From positions 1 to 33,733 of the forward strand of contig JAGWYG010000030.1 in assembly GCA_018969485.1 (NCBI GenBank): a stretch of DNA of 33,733 bases. The letters run 5' to 3'. Below, piece after piece: positions 23,469 to 31,244 of this stretch; the stretch's first letter is position 1, and every line of letters begins with the position of its first letter. This DNA comes from Chloroflexota bacterium (GTDB taxonomy: Bacteria; Chloroflexota; Chloroflexia; Chloroflexales; Roseiflexaceae). The notes below the pieces were generated by a model that did not search any database, was not told where the DNA came from, and saw only the letters and a list, made by a program, of their open reading frames with translations. The position numbers and the translations under genes are program-made.

Positions 23469-24416
23469 GTGCTCGATATCGCCATCATGATCGAAGGCCA
23501 GCAGGGCCTGACATGGGATCGCTGGCGCCGCCTCGCCACCGCCGTCGAGGCGCTCGGCTTCAGCGGGCTCTACCGCTCCGATCACTTCACTGATCCCACG
23601 CCGCCCGAGCGCGATTCGCTCGAGCTCGTGGTATCGCTGGCCTGGCTGGCCGATCGCACCGAACGGATCCAGTTCGGTCCGTGCGTCGCACCGGTCTCGT
23701 TTCGCGACCCAATCATGTTCACGCGGCAGGCGCTGCAACTGGCCGAATTGAGCGGCGGGCGCATGGTGCTGGGGCTGGGCGCCGGCTGGCAGGAACGTGA
23801 GCACCGGATGTTCGGCTATCCGTTGGGAGACGTCGCCACGCGTATGGCACGCTTCGGCGAGGCGCTCGCGGTGGCGAACGCGCTGGCGCGTGGCACTGGG
23901 CCAGCGCAGTTTGCCGGCGAGTTCTACCACCTCGAAGACGCCGTGCTGCTGCCACGATCGCCCGATGTGACCCTGCCGATCATGATCGGCGGCAACGGCC
24001 TGCGGCGCACGCTCGGCCTCGCCGCGCGCTACGCCGATATCTGGAATGGGGTGTGGCTGACGGCCGCGCAGTTCGCCGAGCGCTCGACTGCGCTCGATGG
24101 CATGCTCGCGGCGGCTGGCCGGCCGGCGGATGCGGTCCGGCGCACGCTGATGACCGGCATCTACTTCGGCGTCGATCGGGCTGATCTGGCGCGGCGCCTG
24201 GCGTGGCGCAGTGCCGATGCCGCCCCGCTCGACGAACAGGTCGCCGCCCTGCGCGCCGCCGGACAGGTGATCGTCGGCAGTCCGGCGGACTGCCGCGAGC
24301 AACTTGCCGGGATGGCAGCGGCGGGCGTCCAGGAGATCTATCTGCAATGGCTCGACCTCGACGACATCCGCGGTCTCGAGGATCTGGCCCGCCAGGTGCT
24401 CGGTCGCGTCGGCTGA
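23469..24416 (+). CDS. LLM-class (luciferase-like) F420-type oxidoreductase
   Basis: 315 residues from GTG 23469, with GAGGAG six bases upstream; the frame is open earlier but only inside the PPOX gene. A (beta/alpha)8 luciferase-like fold: IMIEGQQGLTWDRW at the start, GLYRSDHF, the strand RIQFGPCVAPVSFRDP, LGLGAGWQEREHRMFGYP, and MIGGNGLRRTL. These match F420-dependent LLM enzymes rather than FMN luciferases. The reaction and substrate are unknown. It ends the forward series; a strong hairpin follows at 24428. Confidence 0.87.
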   Translation: MLDIAIMIEGQQGLTWDRWRRLATAVEALGFSGLYRSDHFTDPTPPERDSLELVVSLAWLADRTERIQFGPCVAPVSFRDPIMFTRQALQLAELSGGRMVLGLGAGWQEREHRMFGYPLGDVATRMARFGEALAVANALARGTGPAQFAGEFYHLEDAVLLPRSPDVTLPIMIGGNGLRRTLGLAARYADIWNGVWLTAAQFAERSTALDGMLAAAGRPADAVRRTLMTGIYFGVDRADLARRLAWRSADAAPLDEQVAALRAAGQVIVGSPADCREQLAGMAAAGVQEIYLQWLDLDDIRGLEDLARQVLGRVG

Positions 24417-24427
24417 GCACAGCGCGA

Positions 24428-24454
24428 CGGAGCGCCGGCAGGCCTGGCGCTCCG
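24428..24454. terminator. Nine-base perfect hairpin between convergent genes
   Basis: CGGAGCGCC, a nine-base loop and GGCGCTCCG form a perfect stem in the 73-base gap between the LLM gene and the convergent response regulator. Its 3' arm belongs to a 16-base stretch (24443-24458) repeated exactly at 24498-24513, which is the end of the regulator gene. Confidence 0.6.
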
Positions 24455-24489
24455 GCTCATCGGGATGTGCCACCACCGATGCCGCAGCG

Positions 24490-25209
24490 TCAGGAGACCT
24501 GGCGCTCCGGCTCGCCGAGCCGCGCCGGATCCTCGAACGCATAGCCGATGCCGCGTACGGTGCGAATGTAGGTCGGACTGGCGGGATCGACCTCGAGCTT
24601 CTCGCGGAGCCAGCGGATGTGGACGTCGATCGTGCGGTTCGAGCCGAAGAATGACGCGCCCCAGACGTGCTCGAGCAGCATGTCGCGCGACAGCGCGACG
24701 CCGGGATGCGTCATCATGAACGCCAGCAGATCGAACTCCTTCACCGAGAGCTCCAGTTCGCGCTCATCGAGCCAGACCCGCCGTGCGCCACGATCCAGCC
24801 GGATGCCGCCGATGCGCGACACCGACGCCGTCGTCGCGTTGCGCGTCCGTTCGCTCCAGCGCACGATCGAGCGCGCCCGCGCCAGTAGCTCGACCATGCT
24901 GAATGGCTTGACCACGTAGTCGATCGCGCCAAGCTCGAGGCCCGCCACACGCTGCGCCTCGTCGCGTACTGCCGTCAGGAAGACGACCGGCGCCCGGTTC
25001 TCGCGGGCGACCATGCGGCAGATCGAGAACCCGTCGAGTCCCGGCAGCATCACGTCGAGAATGATCAGGTCGGGGTTGAGGGCACGACATGCTGCCAGGC
25101 CGCTCAGCCCATCGCTGGCCGTCTCGACGGCGAAACCGGCCTGCTCGAAGTTGTAGCGCAGCACGTCGCGCAATACGTCATCGTCTTCTACCAGGAGTAC
25201 CATCGCCAT
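24490..25209 (-). CDS. OmpR/PhoB-family response regulator
   Basis: 239 residues from ATG 25209 (GGGTGA four bases upstream; ATG 25203 is the alternative). The receiver domain has the acidic pair after VLLVEDDD, the phospho-acceptor D52 in LIILDVMLPG, the Thr in FLTAVRDE, and the Lys in YVVKPFS. The winged-helix output domain has LSVKEFDLLAFMMTHPG, the recognition helix near SNRTIDVHIRWLREKLE and the closing wing YIRTVRGIGYAF. No sensor kinase gene adjoins it, so its partner lies elsewhere. Candidate targets include its own promoter, where an imperfect palindrome lies. Confidence 0.92.
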   Translation of the reverse strand: MAMVLLVEDDDVLRDVLRYNFEQAGFAVETASDGLSGLAACRALNPDLIILDVMLPGLDGFSICRMVARENRAPVVFLTAVRDEAQRVAGLELGAIDYVVKPFSMVELLARARSIVRWSERTRNATTASVSRIGGIRLDRGARRVWLDERELELSVKEFDLLAFMMTHPGVALSRDMLLEHVWGASFFGSNRTIDVHIRWLREKLEVDPASPTYIRTVRGIGYAFEDPARLGEPERQVS

Positions 25210-25239
25210 CGCGTCACCCGGCCCCGTTTCGTCACGCCT

Positions 25240-25255
25240 ACGTTGTACATAACGT
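25240..25255. promoter_or_regulatory. Imperfect palindrome upstream of the response regulator
   Basis: A 16-base element beginning ACGTT and ending AACGT, with six of eight half-site positions symmetric. It begins 30 bases upstream of the regulator start in an AT-richer patch. Binding site for the regulator itself or another factor is inferred. Confidence 0.3.
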
Positions 25256-25894
25256 AACAGCATCACGTGAACCAGCGGTGATGATTGTGTTAAATCTTCG
25301 CAGCCAACGACCATCCTGGTCGAGCGTGGTTGTGCGTGCGCAGCGGGTGCCGGGTCGGTGTGGGCTGGCCGCCCCGGTGCGCAATCGTGGCGACATGCCT
25401 GGTGGCTCGCCGGCTGGCGATCGCAGTCGCGCACGGTGCAGGCGAGCGTCGCGCCAGCACGTTCGGTGCCACCGGGGTGCACGGGCCTGACGGGCGAGCG
25501 CCGGCGCGATCAGGCCCGTGGCGCACGACGAGCGGCATCGCGCCACGGCCCGCCGCGCGGGCTGCAGCCAGTCTGCTGGCGCCGCATCGACGAGCAGACG
25601 GTGCCCGGTGGCAGGCATGTGCGGCCAACGCGCACGGTTCACGCCCGGCAGCCCTCCACACCAATCAGCGGAGTACCGCATTGCCAGCACGGTCGCCGTC
25701 GCGGCAGCATGCCACGCCGGCTCGCGCCCGTACCACCGCCGGCGCAATGGCGCAGCCCGCCGCCACCCGCGGCGCGCGTCCCGGTGGTACCGGCCGCCGA
25801 TCGCCCGTGCGGGATCGATGCTGCGACGCCGGCGCGTGGCCGATCCTGAGCCACATGCCGCCAGCCGGATGCCGACCGCGTCCGACTGGCGGCA
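25256..25894. other. Gene-free stretch between regulator and ribH
   Basis: No convincing gene. Frames on both strands are Arg/Ala/Pro-rich. The only protein-like spot is a short reverse-strand segment near 25642-25700 with CWQCGTPLI, resembling one half of a zinc finger, with no matching second Cys pair in the same frame. Confidence 0.5.
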
Positions 25895-26362
25895 TCACGC
25901 ATCGATCGCGCGCAGCAGATTGGCCATCTCGATGGCAGCCACCGCTGCATCGAAGCCCTTGTTTCCCGCCTTGGTGCCGGCGCGCTCCAGCGCCTGCTCG
26001 ATGTTCTCGGTCGTGACCACGCCGAAGATGCACGGCACGCCGGTGCTCAGGCCCACCTGCGCCACCCCACTCGTCGCCGCGCCGGCGACATGATCGTAGT
26101 GGCTGGTCGCGCCGCGGATCACCACCCCCAGCGCGACGACCGCATCATAGCGCCGGGTGGCCGCCATGCGCTGGCACACCAGCGGCAGTTCGAACGAGCC
26201 CGGCACCCACGCCACATCGATCGCATCGGCGGCGACGCCGTGGCGCCGCAACGCATCCAGCGCACCATCCAGCAGGCGCCGGGTGACCAGGTCATTCCAG
26301 CGGCTCACGACGATCGCCACGCGCAGGCCGCTGCCGATCAGGGCTCCTTCAAACGACGCCAT
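25895..26362 (-). CDS. ribH: 6,7-dimethyl-8-ribityllumazine synthase
   Basis: 155 residues from ATG 26362, with GGAGGA five bases upstream. It condenses ribitylaminouracil with dihydroxybutanone phosphate to form the lumazine. Family blocks are intact: [42 protein letters not shown] with the catalytic His, and [17 protein letters not shown]. The GNKG and [11 protein letters not shown] end is typical. Last gene of the rib operon; it overlaps ribBA by 14 bases. Confidence 0.96.
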   Translation of the reverse strand: MASFEGALIGSGLRVAIVVSRWNDLVTRRLLDGALDALRRHGVAADAIDVAWVPGSFELPLVCQRMAATRRYDAVVALGVVIRGATSHYDHVAGAATSGVAQVGLSTGVPCIFGVVTTENIEQALERAGTKAGNKGFDAAVAAIEMANLLRAIDA

Positions 26363-27560
26363 GCAGTTCCTCCAGCAGGTGGCCGAGCTTGTGGCGCTTG
26401 GCGGCCAGGTAGCCAAGATTGTGTGGGGTAGGGTTGGCATGCAACGGAACGCGCTCGGTGACCATGATGCCGTCCTCGGTCAGCGCGGCGAGCTTGTCGG
26501 GGTTATTGGTGAGCAGCCGGATACGCTCGACGCCGAGGTCGGCGAGGATACGCGCGGCGATGGTGTAGTCGCGCGCGTCGACGGGCAGCCCGAGCCGCTC
26601 GTTCGCCTCGACGGTGTCCAGGCCCTGCTCCTGCAGCGCATACGCGCGCAGCTTGTTGTGCAGGCCGATGCCGCGGCCCTCCTGGCGCAGGTAGATCACG
26701 GCGCCACGGCCCTCGTGCGCGATCTGCGCCAGTGACAGCTCAAGCTGATCGCGGCAATCGCACCGCAGGCTGCCAAAGGCATCGCCGGTGAGGCACTCGG
26801 AGTGGAGCCGCACCAGCGGCGGCATGCCATGCAGCAGATCGCCCATCACCAGCACCATCGCCTCGGCACCGTCGGGCGCGCTGTGGTACGTCATCGCCTG
26901 AAACATGCCATGGCGCGTCGGCAGGCCCGCGGCGCCGGTACGCACGACGCGGTGCTCATGGCGCCGCCGGTACGCCGCCAGCTGTGCCACGCTGATGATC
27001 AGCAGGCTGTGACGTGCGGCGAACGCCTCGAGATCCGGCCGGCGCGCCATCGTGCCATCATCATTCATGATTTCGCAGATCACCCCCGCCGGCGTCAGCC
27101 CGGCCAGCCGCGCCAGATCGACCGACGCCTCGGTCTGGCCGCGGCGCTGGAGCACCCCGCCGGGCACCGCCCGCAGCGGGAAGACGTGCCCCGGCCGCGC
27201 CAGATCGGCGGGGCGGCTGGCGGGATCCACCGCGACTCGGATGGTGTGTGCCCGGTCAGCCGCCGAGATTCCAGTCGTCACGCCACTGGCCGCCTCGATC
27301 GAGACCGTGAAGTTGGTGCCGAACGACGAGGTGTTGTGTGGCACCATCGGCGCCAGATCGAGACGGTCGGCGATGGCGCTGTCGAGCGCCAGGCAGATCA
27401 GGCCACGCCCCTCGCGTGCCATGAAGGCGATGGCCTCGGGCGTGACATGCTGTGCGGCGCAGGCCAGGTCGCCCTCGTTCTCACGGTCATCGTCGTCGAC
27501 GATGATCAGCATGCGGCCGGCGGCCCACGCCGCCAGCGCGTCCTCAATGCGTGCCAGCAT
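26349..27560 (-). CDS. ribBA: RibBA: 3,4-dihydroxy-2-butanone 4-phosphate synthase / GTP cyclohydrolase II
   Basis: 403 residues from ATG 27560, GAGGAGG four bases upstream. It supplies both precursors of riboflavin. N-terminal DHBP synthase: [12 protein letters not shown] acidic loop, [13 protein letters not shown] and [11 protein letters not shown]-terminal GTP cyclohydrolase II: zinc site [17 protein letters not shown] and the [16 protein letters not shown] active-site block. Both halves look complete. Its start overlaps the ribE stop by one base (TGATG), and its end overlaps ribH. Confidence 0.96.
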   Translation of the reverse strand: MLARIEDALAAWAAGRMLIIVDDDDRENEGDLACAAQHVTPEAIAFMAREGRGLICLALDSAIADRLDLAPMVPHNTSSFGTNFTVSIEAASGVTTGISAADRAHTIRVAVDPASRPADLARPGHVFPLRAVPGGVLQRRGQTEASVDLARLAGLTPAGVICEIMNDDGTMARRPDLEAFAARHSLLIISVAQLAAYRRRHEHRVVRTGAAGLPTRHGMFQAMTYHSAPDGAEAMVLVMGDLLHGMPPLVRLHSECLTGDAFGSLRCDCRDQLELSLAQIAHEGRGAVIYLRQEGRGIGLHNKLRAYALQEQGLDTVEANERLGLPVDARDYTIAARILADLGVERIRLLTNNPDKLAALTEDGIMVTERVPLHANPTPHNLGYLAAKRHKLGHLLEELHGVV

Positions 27561-28168
27561 CAGACCTCCTCGCGCCGATGCGCCCGGGTGAGGCGCTCGA
27601 CGTACTTCGCGATGATATCGACCTCGAGATTGACTGGTGTCCCGACGGGCTGCCGGCCCATGATCACCGCGTCACGGGTGTACGGGATCATTGCGATGGT
27701 GAAGCTGGCATCGTCGAGCGCGGCGACGGTCAGGCTGACGCCATCGACGGCGATGTAGCCCTTCTCGACGATGAAGGGCGACAGCGACACCGGCGGCTGA
27801 ACGGTGACACGCAGCGAATCGCCATCGGGCACGATGGCGCTGATGACGCCGACGCCATCGACATGACCCTGGACGTAGTGGCCACCCATCCGGCCACCGA
27901 AGGCCAGCGAGCGTTCGAGATTGACGGGGCTGCCCGGCGCCAGCGCGCCCAGATTGGTGCGGCGCAGCGTCTCGGGGCTCAGGCCGACGCTGAACTGCCG
28001 CGCGTCGAATGCGGTGATGGTGAGACATGTGCCGTTGATGGCGATGCTGTCGCCGAGGCGCGCGCCCTCCAGGGCAGTACGTGCTGTGATGGTCAACACC
28101 ACATTGACGGCAGGATCACCGTCGATGGCGACGATCTGGCCGATCTCCTCAACGATCCCGGTGAACAT
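27560..28168 (-). CDS. ribE: Riboflavin synthase alpha chain
   Basis: 202 residues from ATG 28168; GGAGGGG lies about four bases upstream. It dismutates two lumazine molecules into riboflavin and ribitylaminouracil. Two lumazine-binding barrels: the first begins with the diagnostic MFTGIVEE and contains NGTCLT, the second has [13 protein letters not shown] and VDGVSLTV. The name ribE follows E. coli-derived use; B. subtilis calls it ribB (older) or ribE. Its start lies inside the end of ribD (20-base overlap). Confidence 0.96.
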   Translation of the reverse strand: MFTGIVEEIGQIVAIDGDPAVNVVLTITARTALEGARLGDSIAINGTCLTITAFDARQFSVGLSPETLRRTNLGALAPGSPVNLERSLAFGGRMGGHYVQGHVDGVGVISAIVPDGDSLRVTVQPPVSLSPFIVEKGYIAVDGVSLTVAALDDASFTIAMIPYTRDAVIMGRQPVGTPVNLEVDIIAKYVERLTRAHRREEV

Positions 28169-29330
28169 CACACCCCTCCTTGTGCCACCAGCACGCGCTC
28201 GCGGCGTGGGCAACGATCAGGACATCAGCGCCGATCCGCTCGACGTGCTGGACGTCATAGTGTCTGGCGTCTGCCATCAGCATGACTCCCGCGCCGCCGA
28301 CCGGCCCGCGCGCGGCAGTGCCGGCGACGGTCTTCGGCGCGATATAGGCGTGGACCTCATCGATCAGGCCGGCGTCGTGGAACGCACCGGCGACCTCGGC
28401 GCCACCCTCGAGCAGCACGTGGTTGGCGCCCATCCGCCCCAGATGCTGCAGCATCGCCGCCACATCGACGCGCCCGGCACCGTCACCAGGCAATGTAACC
28501 ACGGTGGCGCCCCGCGCCTGGAGCGCCGCCGCACGCTCGGCTGGCGCATCAACGGTGGCGACGATGGTGCTGCCGGGCAGCGCCGGATCGAGGACGCGCG
28601 CGTCGAGCGGCATCCGGCCACGGCTGTCGAGCACCACGCGGAGAGGATGGCGTACCGGTCGCCAGTGGCTGTCGAGGCGTGTCGTCAGCTCGGGATTGTC
28701 GCCGAGGACTGTGCCAACGCCGACGATGATGGCATCGACGCGGTCGCGGAGCTCGTGGACGCGCCGTCGCGATGCGGCGCCGCTGATCCAGCGGCTGGAG
28801 CCGGTAGCTGTGGCGATGCGGCCGTCGAGCGTCATGGCATACTTGTGAGTCACCAGCGGCCGGCCGGTGGCGACGCGACAGCGGAATGGCGCCAGCAACG
28901 CGGCGACGCTGCCGTCGACGTCATCGAGACGGTGCACGATGATCCCCGCCGCACCCAGTACTGCCGCCGCGCCGGCGCCGATCCGCGGGTCGCTGTCGCT
29001 CGCGACGTAGCTGACGCGGCGAATCCCGGCGGCGATGATCGCGTCGGTACAGGGAGGCGTGCGGCCGTGAAACGTGCATGGCTCGAGCGTGACGAAGAGC
29101 TCGGCACCATGGGCAGCAGCACCGGCGGCACGCAGCGCGACGACTTCGGCGTGTGGTCCGCCGGGTGGTTGTGTGGCGCCAGTGCCGACGACGACGCCAT
29201 CGCGCACGACGACGGCGCCGACTGGTGGATTGGGGCTGGTGCGCCCGGCAACCTCGCGGGCTGCCGCGATCGCGTGGCGCAGCGCGGTGATGCCGCTGCC
29301 GACGGCGGGACTGGACTGCATTGAGGACAC
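28149..29330 (-). CDS. ribD: RibD: diaminohydroxyphosphoribosylaminopyrimidine deaminase / reductase
   Basis: 393 residues from GTG 29330, favoured because GGGAG at 29342-29338 lies seven bases upstream; ATG 29321, three codons later, is possible. N-terminal cytidine-deaminase-like domain with zinc motif HAEVVAL and TLEPCTFHGRTPPC; C-terminal reductase domain starting near HKYAMTLDGRIATATGSSRW and with LLEGGAEVAGAF. It carries out the second and third steps toward ribitylaminouracil. First gene of the operon, 147 bases downstream of the riboswitch. Tail overlaps ribE by 20 bases. Confidence 0.95.
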   Translation of the reverse strand: MSSMQSSPAVGSGITALRHAIAAAREVAGRTSPNPPVGAVVVRDGVVVGTGATQPPGGPHAEVVALRAAGAAAHGAELFVTLEPCTFHGRTPPCTDAIIAAGIRRVSYVASDSDPRIGAGAAAVLGAAGIIVHRLDDVDGSVAALLAPFRCRVATGRPLVTHKYAMTLDGRIATATGSSRWISGAASRRRVHELRDRVDAIIVGVGTVLGDNPELTTRLDSHWRPVRHPLRVVLDSRGRMPLDARVLDPALPGSTIVATVDAPAERAAALQARGATVVTLPGDGAGRVDVAAMLQHLGRMGANHVLLEGGAEVAGAFHDAGLIDEVHAYIAPKTVAGTAARGPVGGAGVMLMADARHYDVQHVERIGADVLIVAHAASACWWHKEGCDVHRDR

Positions 29331-29477
29331 CGCAACACTCCCGTCAGTCCTTCGGGGATGATGCGTAAGGCACGACAGCATGCTTCCCGACGTCTGCCGG
29401 GCGGCATGTGACGACGCGCAGACCTGACGCACGACGCCCGCGGCGGTGCACCGGCCTGTGTCACGTTGGCTTACGCA

Positions 29478-29605
29478 GACCCTCTCCCATCCGGACTGTA
29501 CCGTCGGCTCCGGAATCGCACCGGATCCTGCCTCTCGGCTCGCGGGCTCGTGTGGCCAGCGCCACCATTACCGCCGGTCGGGAATCGCACCCCGCCCCGA
29601 AGGTC
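29478..29605 (-). promoter_or_regulatory. FMN riboswitch (RFN element)
   Basis: About 128 bases on the reverse strand. The conserved RFN blocks occur in order: TTCGGGGCGGGGTG, ATTCCCGACCGGCGGT, AGCCCGCGAGC, GCAGGATCCGGTG, ATTCCGGAGCCGACGGTACAG and finally GTCCGGATGGGAGA. The closing stem P1 pairs GACCTT (29605-29600) with AGGGTC (29483-29478). It should bind FMN and reduce rib expression. The 147-base stretch to ribD holds possible alternative pairings but no T-run, so control of translation or factor-dependent termination is more likely than a simple terminator. Confidence 0.97.
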
Positions 29606-29614
29606 GCTGCGTAC

Positions 29615-29643
29615 ACTGTACCGAGTTCGATGGGAGAAGTCAA
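29615..29643 (-). promoter_or_regulatory. Sigma70-type promoter of the rib operon
   Basis: Reverse strand: TTGACT at 29643-29638, a 17-base spacer, TACAGT at 29620-29615. The predicted transcription start, near 29608, falls a few bases before the first strand of riboswitch stem P1, as expected. Confidence 0.8.
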
Positions 29644-29874
29644 GGCGCGCGCGGCGGGATCGTGCTGGTTCGATCGTGCTGGCGCCGGGTGTGGCAGCGT
29701 TGATCGTCGTGACGCCCGCTCCGTGGCTGCCAGCGGCGCCGTCACGGAGAGCACGCCCACCGGCGGCGTACTGGAAGACATCGCCGATGGCGTGCCGGCC
29801 GCTGCAGCACGCACCGGTGCCCCGACCACGATCGGAATGCGTGCGAGGCGACGGCAAATCAGCTGTGCAAATGG

Positions 29875-29903
29875 TTGACAAGTATTGTGCAATGCGCTAT
29901 TAT
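29875..29903 (+). promoter_or_regulatory. Near-consensus sigma70 promoter for the SRPBCC gene
   Basis: TTGACA at 29875-29880, exactly 17 bases, TATTAT at 29898-29903. It is the best match to the housekeeping consensus in the window and lies in a local AT-rich patch. Transcription should start near 29910, 40 bases before the gene. Confidence 0.8.
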
Positions 29904-29949
29904 CGAGCATCGTCAGTCCGATACGCACGTATTCGGGAAGAGAGGCACG

Positions 29950-30474
29950 ATGCACACACCTGAGCGCCGCGGCTTATCGCGTGGAGTCATCCGACCGACA
30001 CATGGCGCCAGGCCGATTTCAGTGATGCGCTCCCGTCGCATCGGTGCGCCTGGGCACATCGTGTATCGACTGCTGTCGAACCCGGAGCATATCGCCAGAG
30101 CGTGGCCCGGGATCCGGCGCATGGACATTCTGAGCCATCACGCCAACCACGCGACCGTGCGGATGGTCTTCGCGCTCGCCGGATTCCCGGCGATACCGAC
30201 TGAGGGAACCGTGAACTGGGATGGCAGCGGCGAGATCCGGTTCACTGCGACACACCCTCTCGACATCACGATGCTGTTCGGCCTGATGCCTGACGGCGAC
30301 CGGACGCAACTTACCATGGCGATGACGCTCGACGTCAGCCCGCTGATGGGGGCGCTGAGTGCGTTCATTCCGCACGAGCGAATTGCTGGCGTGATTGGCC
30401 CGGAGCTCGATACCGCCCTGGCGCGTGTGGCGCATGCGATCGAGGCCGATGCCGCGACCATGCGCCTGGAGTGA
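29950..30474 (+). CDS. SRPBCC-superfamily protein
   Basis: 174 residues from ATG 29950, with AGAGG four bases upstream. After a basic N-terminus (about 25 residues) the rest looks like a START/SRPBCC helix-grip barrel: GAPGHIVYRLLSNPEHIARAWPGI is the usual opening helix pair, followed by alternating strands and a long C-terminal helix (IGPELDTALARVAHAIEA). Such proteins bind hydrophobic ligands or help assemble enzymes (CoxG-like); no partner is evident. A later ATG at 30025 would drop only the basic extension. Driven by its own strong promoter and apparently monocistronic. Confidence 0.78.
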   Translation: MHTPERRGLSRGVIRPTHGARPISVMRSRRIGAPGHIVYRLLSNPEHIARAWPGIRRMDILSHHANHATVRMVFALAGFPAIPTEGTVNWDGSGEIRFTATHPLDITMLFGLMPDGDRTQLTMAMTLDVSPLMGALSAFIPHERIAGVIGPELDTALARVAHAIEADAATMRLE

Positions 30475-30483
30475 GATCGCGGC

Positions 30484-30560
30484 GCGGGTGACGCATGTGC
30501 GACGCAGCCGCAGCTGCGCGCGATGCCGCGAGCCCGCCAGCGGGCCAGTTGCGCGAGAAA
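30484..30560. repeat. Degenerate duplicate of the 30.8-kb gene tail
   Basis: About 77 bases aligning to 30784-30862 in the same orientation. A 19-base core (GGTGACGCATGTGCGACGC) and an 18-base core containing the hairpin GCCCGC-CA-GCGGGC are identical; the rest is partly diverged. On the reverse strand it reads LAQLARWRARGIARS, close to LAQLARWRAHGMERS of the gene at 30807-31166, but without the stop. Confidence 0.75.
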
Positions 30561-30783
30561 TACGGCCGAGGCAGCGTCTTTCGGGATGGGGTTACCCGGA
30601 GCGGCATAAGACAACGCCCGCTGATGCGGCAGGCACGCGCCCAGACGTCGCGGGGCGCCCGGCCAGGGCGCGGGCGTCAGGCGCCGCAGTTGGTCAGGCT
30701 CGCCGCGTGATCCCAACACCCCCCGGCGCGTGGTAGCGTGGGCACACGCATCACGGCGACACGCGCGGCTCGGGCAGCCCGGC
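30561..30783. other. Gene-free stretch between the two repeat copies
   Basis: No clear gene. On the reverse strand one frame runs through from about 30719 into the repeat copy and reads fairly protein-like (ALSYAAPGNPIPKDAASAVF), so it may be the remains of a paralog of the small downstream gene. Confidence 0.35.
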
Positions 30784-30862
30784 GCAGGTGACGCATGTGC
30801 GACGCGTCAGCTGCTGCGCTCCATACCATGCGCCCGCCAGCGGGCCAGCTGTGCGAGGCGGC
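30784..30862. repeat. Tail repeat, copy within the small gene
   Basis: Partner of 30484-30560. It covers the last ~18 codons and stop of the reverse-strand gene at 30807 and about 20 bases beyond. The same short hairpin (GCCCGC-CA-GCGGGC) is present. Confidence 0.75.
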
Positions 30863-31166
30863 GGTACGAGTTGGTCACGTCAGTCGGGGCGCCACGGATG
30901 CGCGAACGCGCATCACACTGACGCGCGAACAGCGCGTACGCCTCAGGAGACCCGGCGCATTGGTAGACTACCGTGTACGCCGCGAGCAGATCGCGCTCGT
31001 CGTCGCCGGTGCGCCGTGGTATGATGTTCATCACCAGATGGTGATAGAGTGGTAGCAACTCTTCGGCGAGCATCGGTTCTCCGATGGACGTGTGGCCGAT
31101 CCGGTCTCGGGCGGCCGCGTACGCGCGAGAGGACTTGCCGGTGATACTGCCGGGCGACGCCCACAT
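30807..31166 (-). CDS. Small protein of unknown function
   Basis: 119 residues if ATG 31166 is used. No family recognised. The C-terminal 88 residues look like a compact helical protein (LAEELLPLYHHLVMNII, DERDLLAAYTVVYQC, SPEAYALFARQC, NSYRRLAQLARWRAHG). The start is uncertain: ATG 31073 has the best ribosome site (GGAG, five-base spacing; 88 residues), but the upstream codons to 31166 keep about 85% third-position G/C and follow a candidate promoter with TGGTACAAT at 31212-31204. Its tail is duplicated at 30484-30560. Divergent from the secreted barrel protein. Confidence 0.6.
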   Translation of the reverse strand: MWASPGSITGKSSRAYAAARDRIGHTSIGEPMLAEELLPLYHHLVMNIIPRRTGDDERDLLAAYTVVYQCAGSPEAYALFARQCDARSRIRGAPTDVTNSYRRLAQLARWRAHGMERSS

Positions 31167-31198
31167 GCGTCCGGTGGCTTGGCACGCCACCTGCGTGC

Positions 31199-31228
31199 TT
31201 GCTATTGTACCAGATATTGGCGTATTCT
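31199..31228 (+). promoter_or_regulatory. Candidate promoter for the secreted barrel protein
   Basis: TTGCTA at 31199-31204, 18-base spacer, TATTCT at 31223-31228. If used, transcription starts near 31235, which would leave the site GGGAG almost at the 5' end for ATG 31245, or favour ATG 31284. Confidence 0.35.
31204..31212 (-). promoter_or_regulatory. Candidate extended -10 for the small unknown gene
   Basis: Reverse strand TGGTACAAT; the -35 is weak. It overlaps the -35/spacer region of the opposite promoter, so the two genes may compete for polymerase. Confidence 0.4.
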
Positions 31229-31244
31229 GGCGGGGGAGATTGAG

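Noticed and set aside
27921-29324. 467-residue forward frame opposite ribE and ribD
   Set aside because: Antisense shadow of two clear enzymes; no recognisable domain.
31060-31110. Tyrosine-recombinase fragment (GHTSIG in the small gene)
   Set aside because: Five or six matching residues only; the catalytic Arg and Tyr context is missing.
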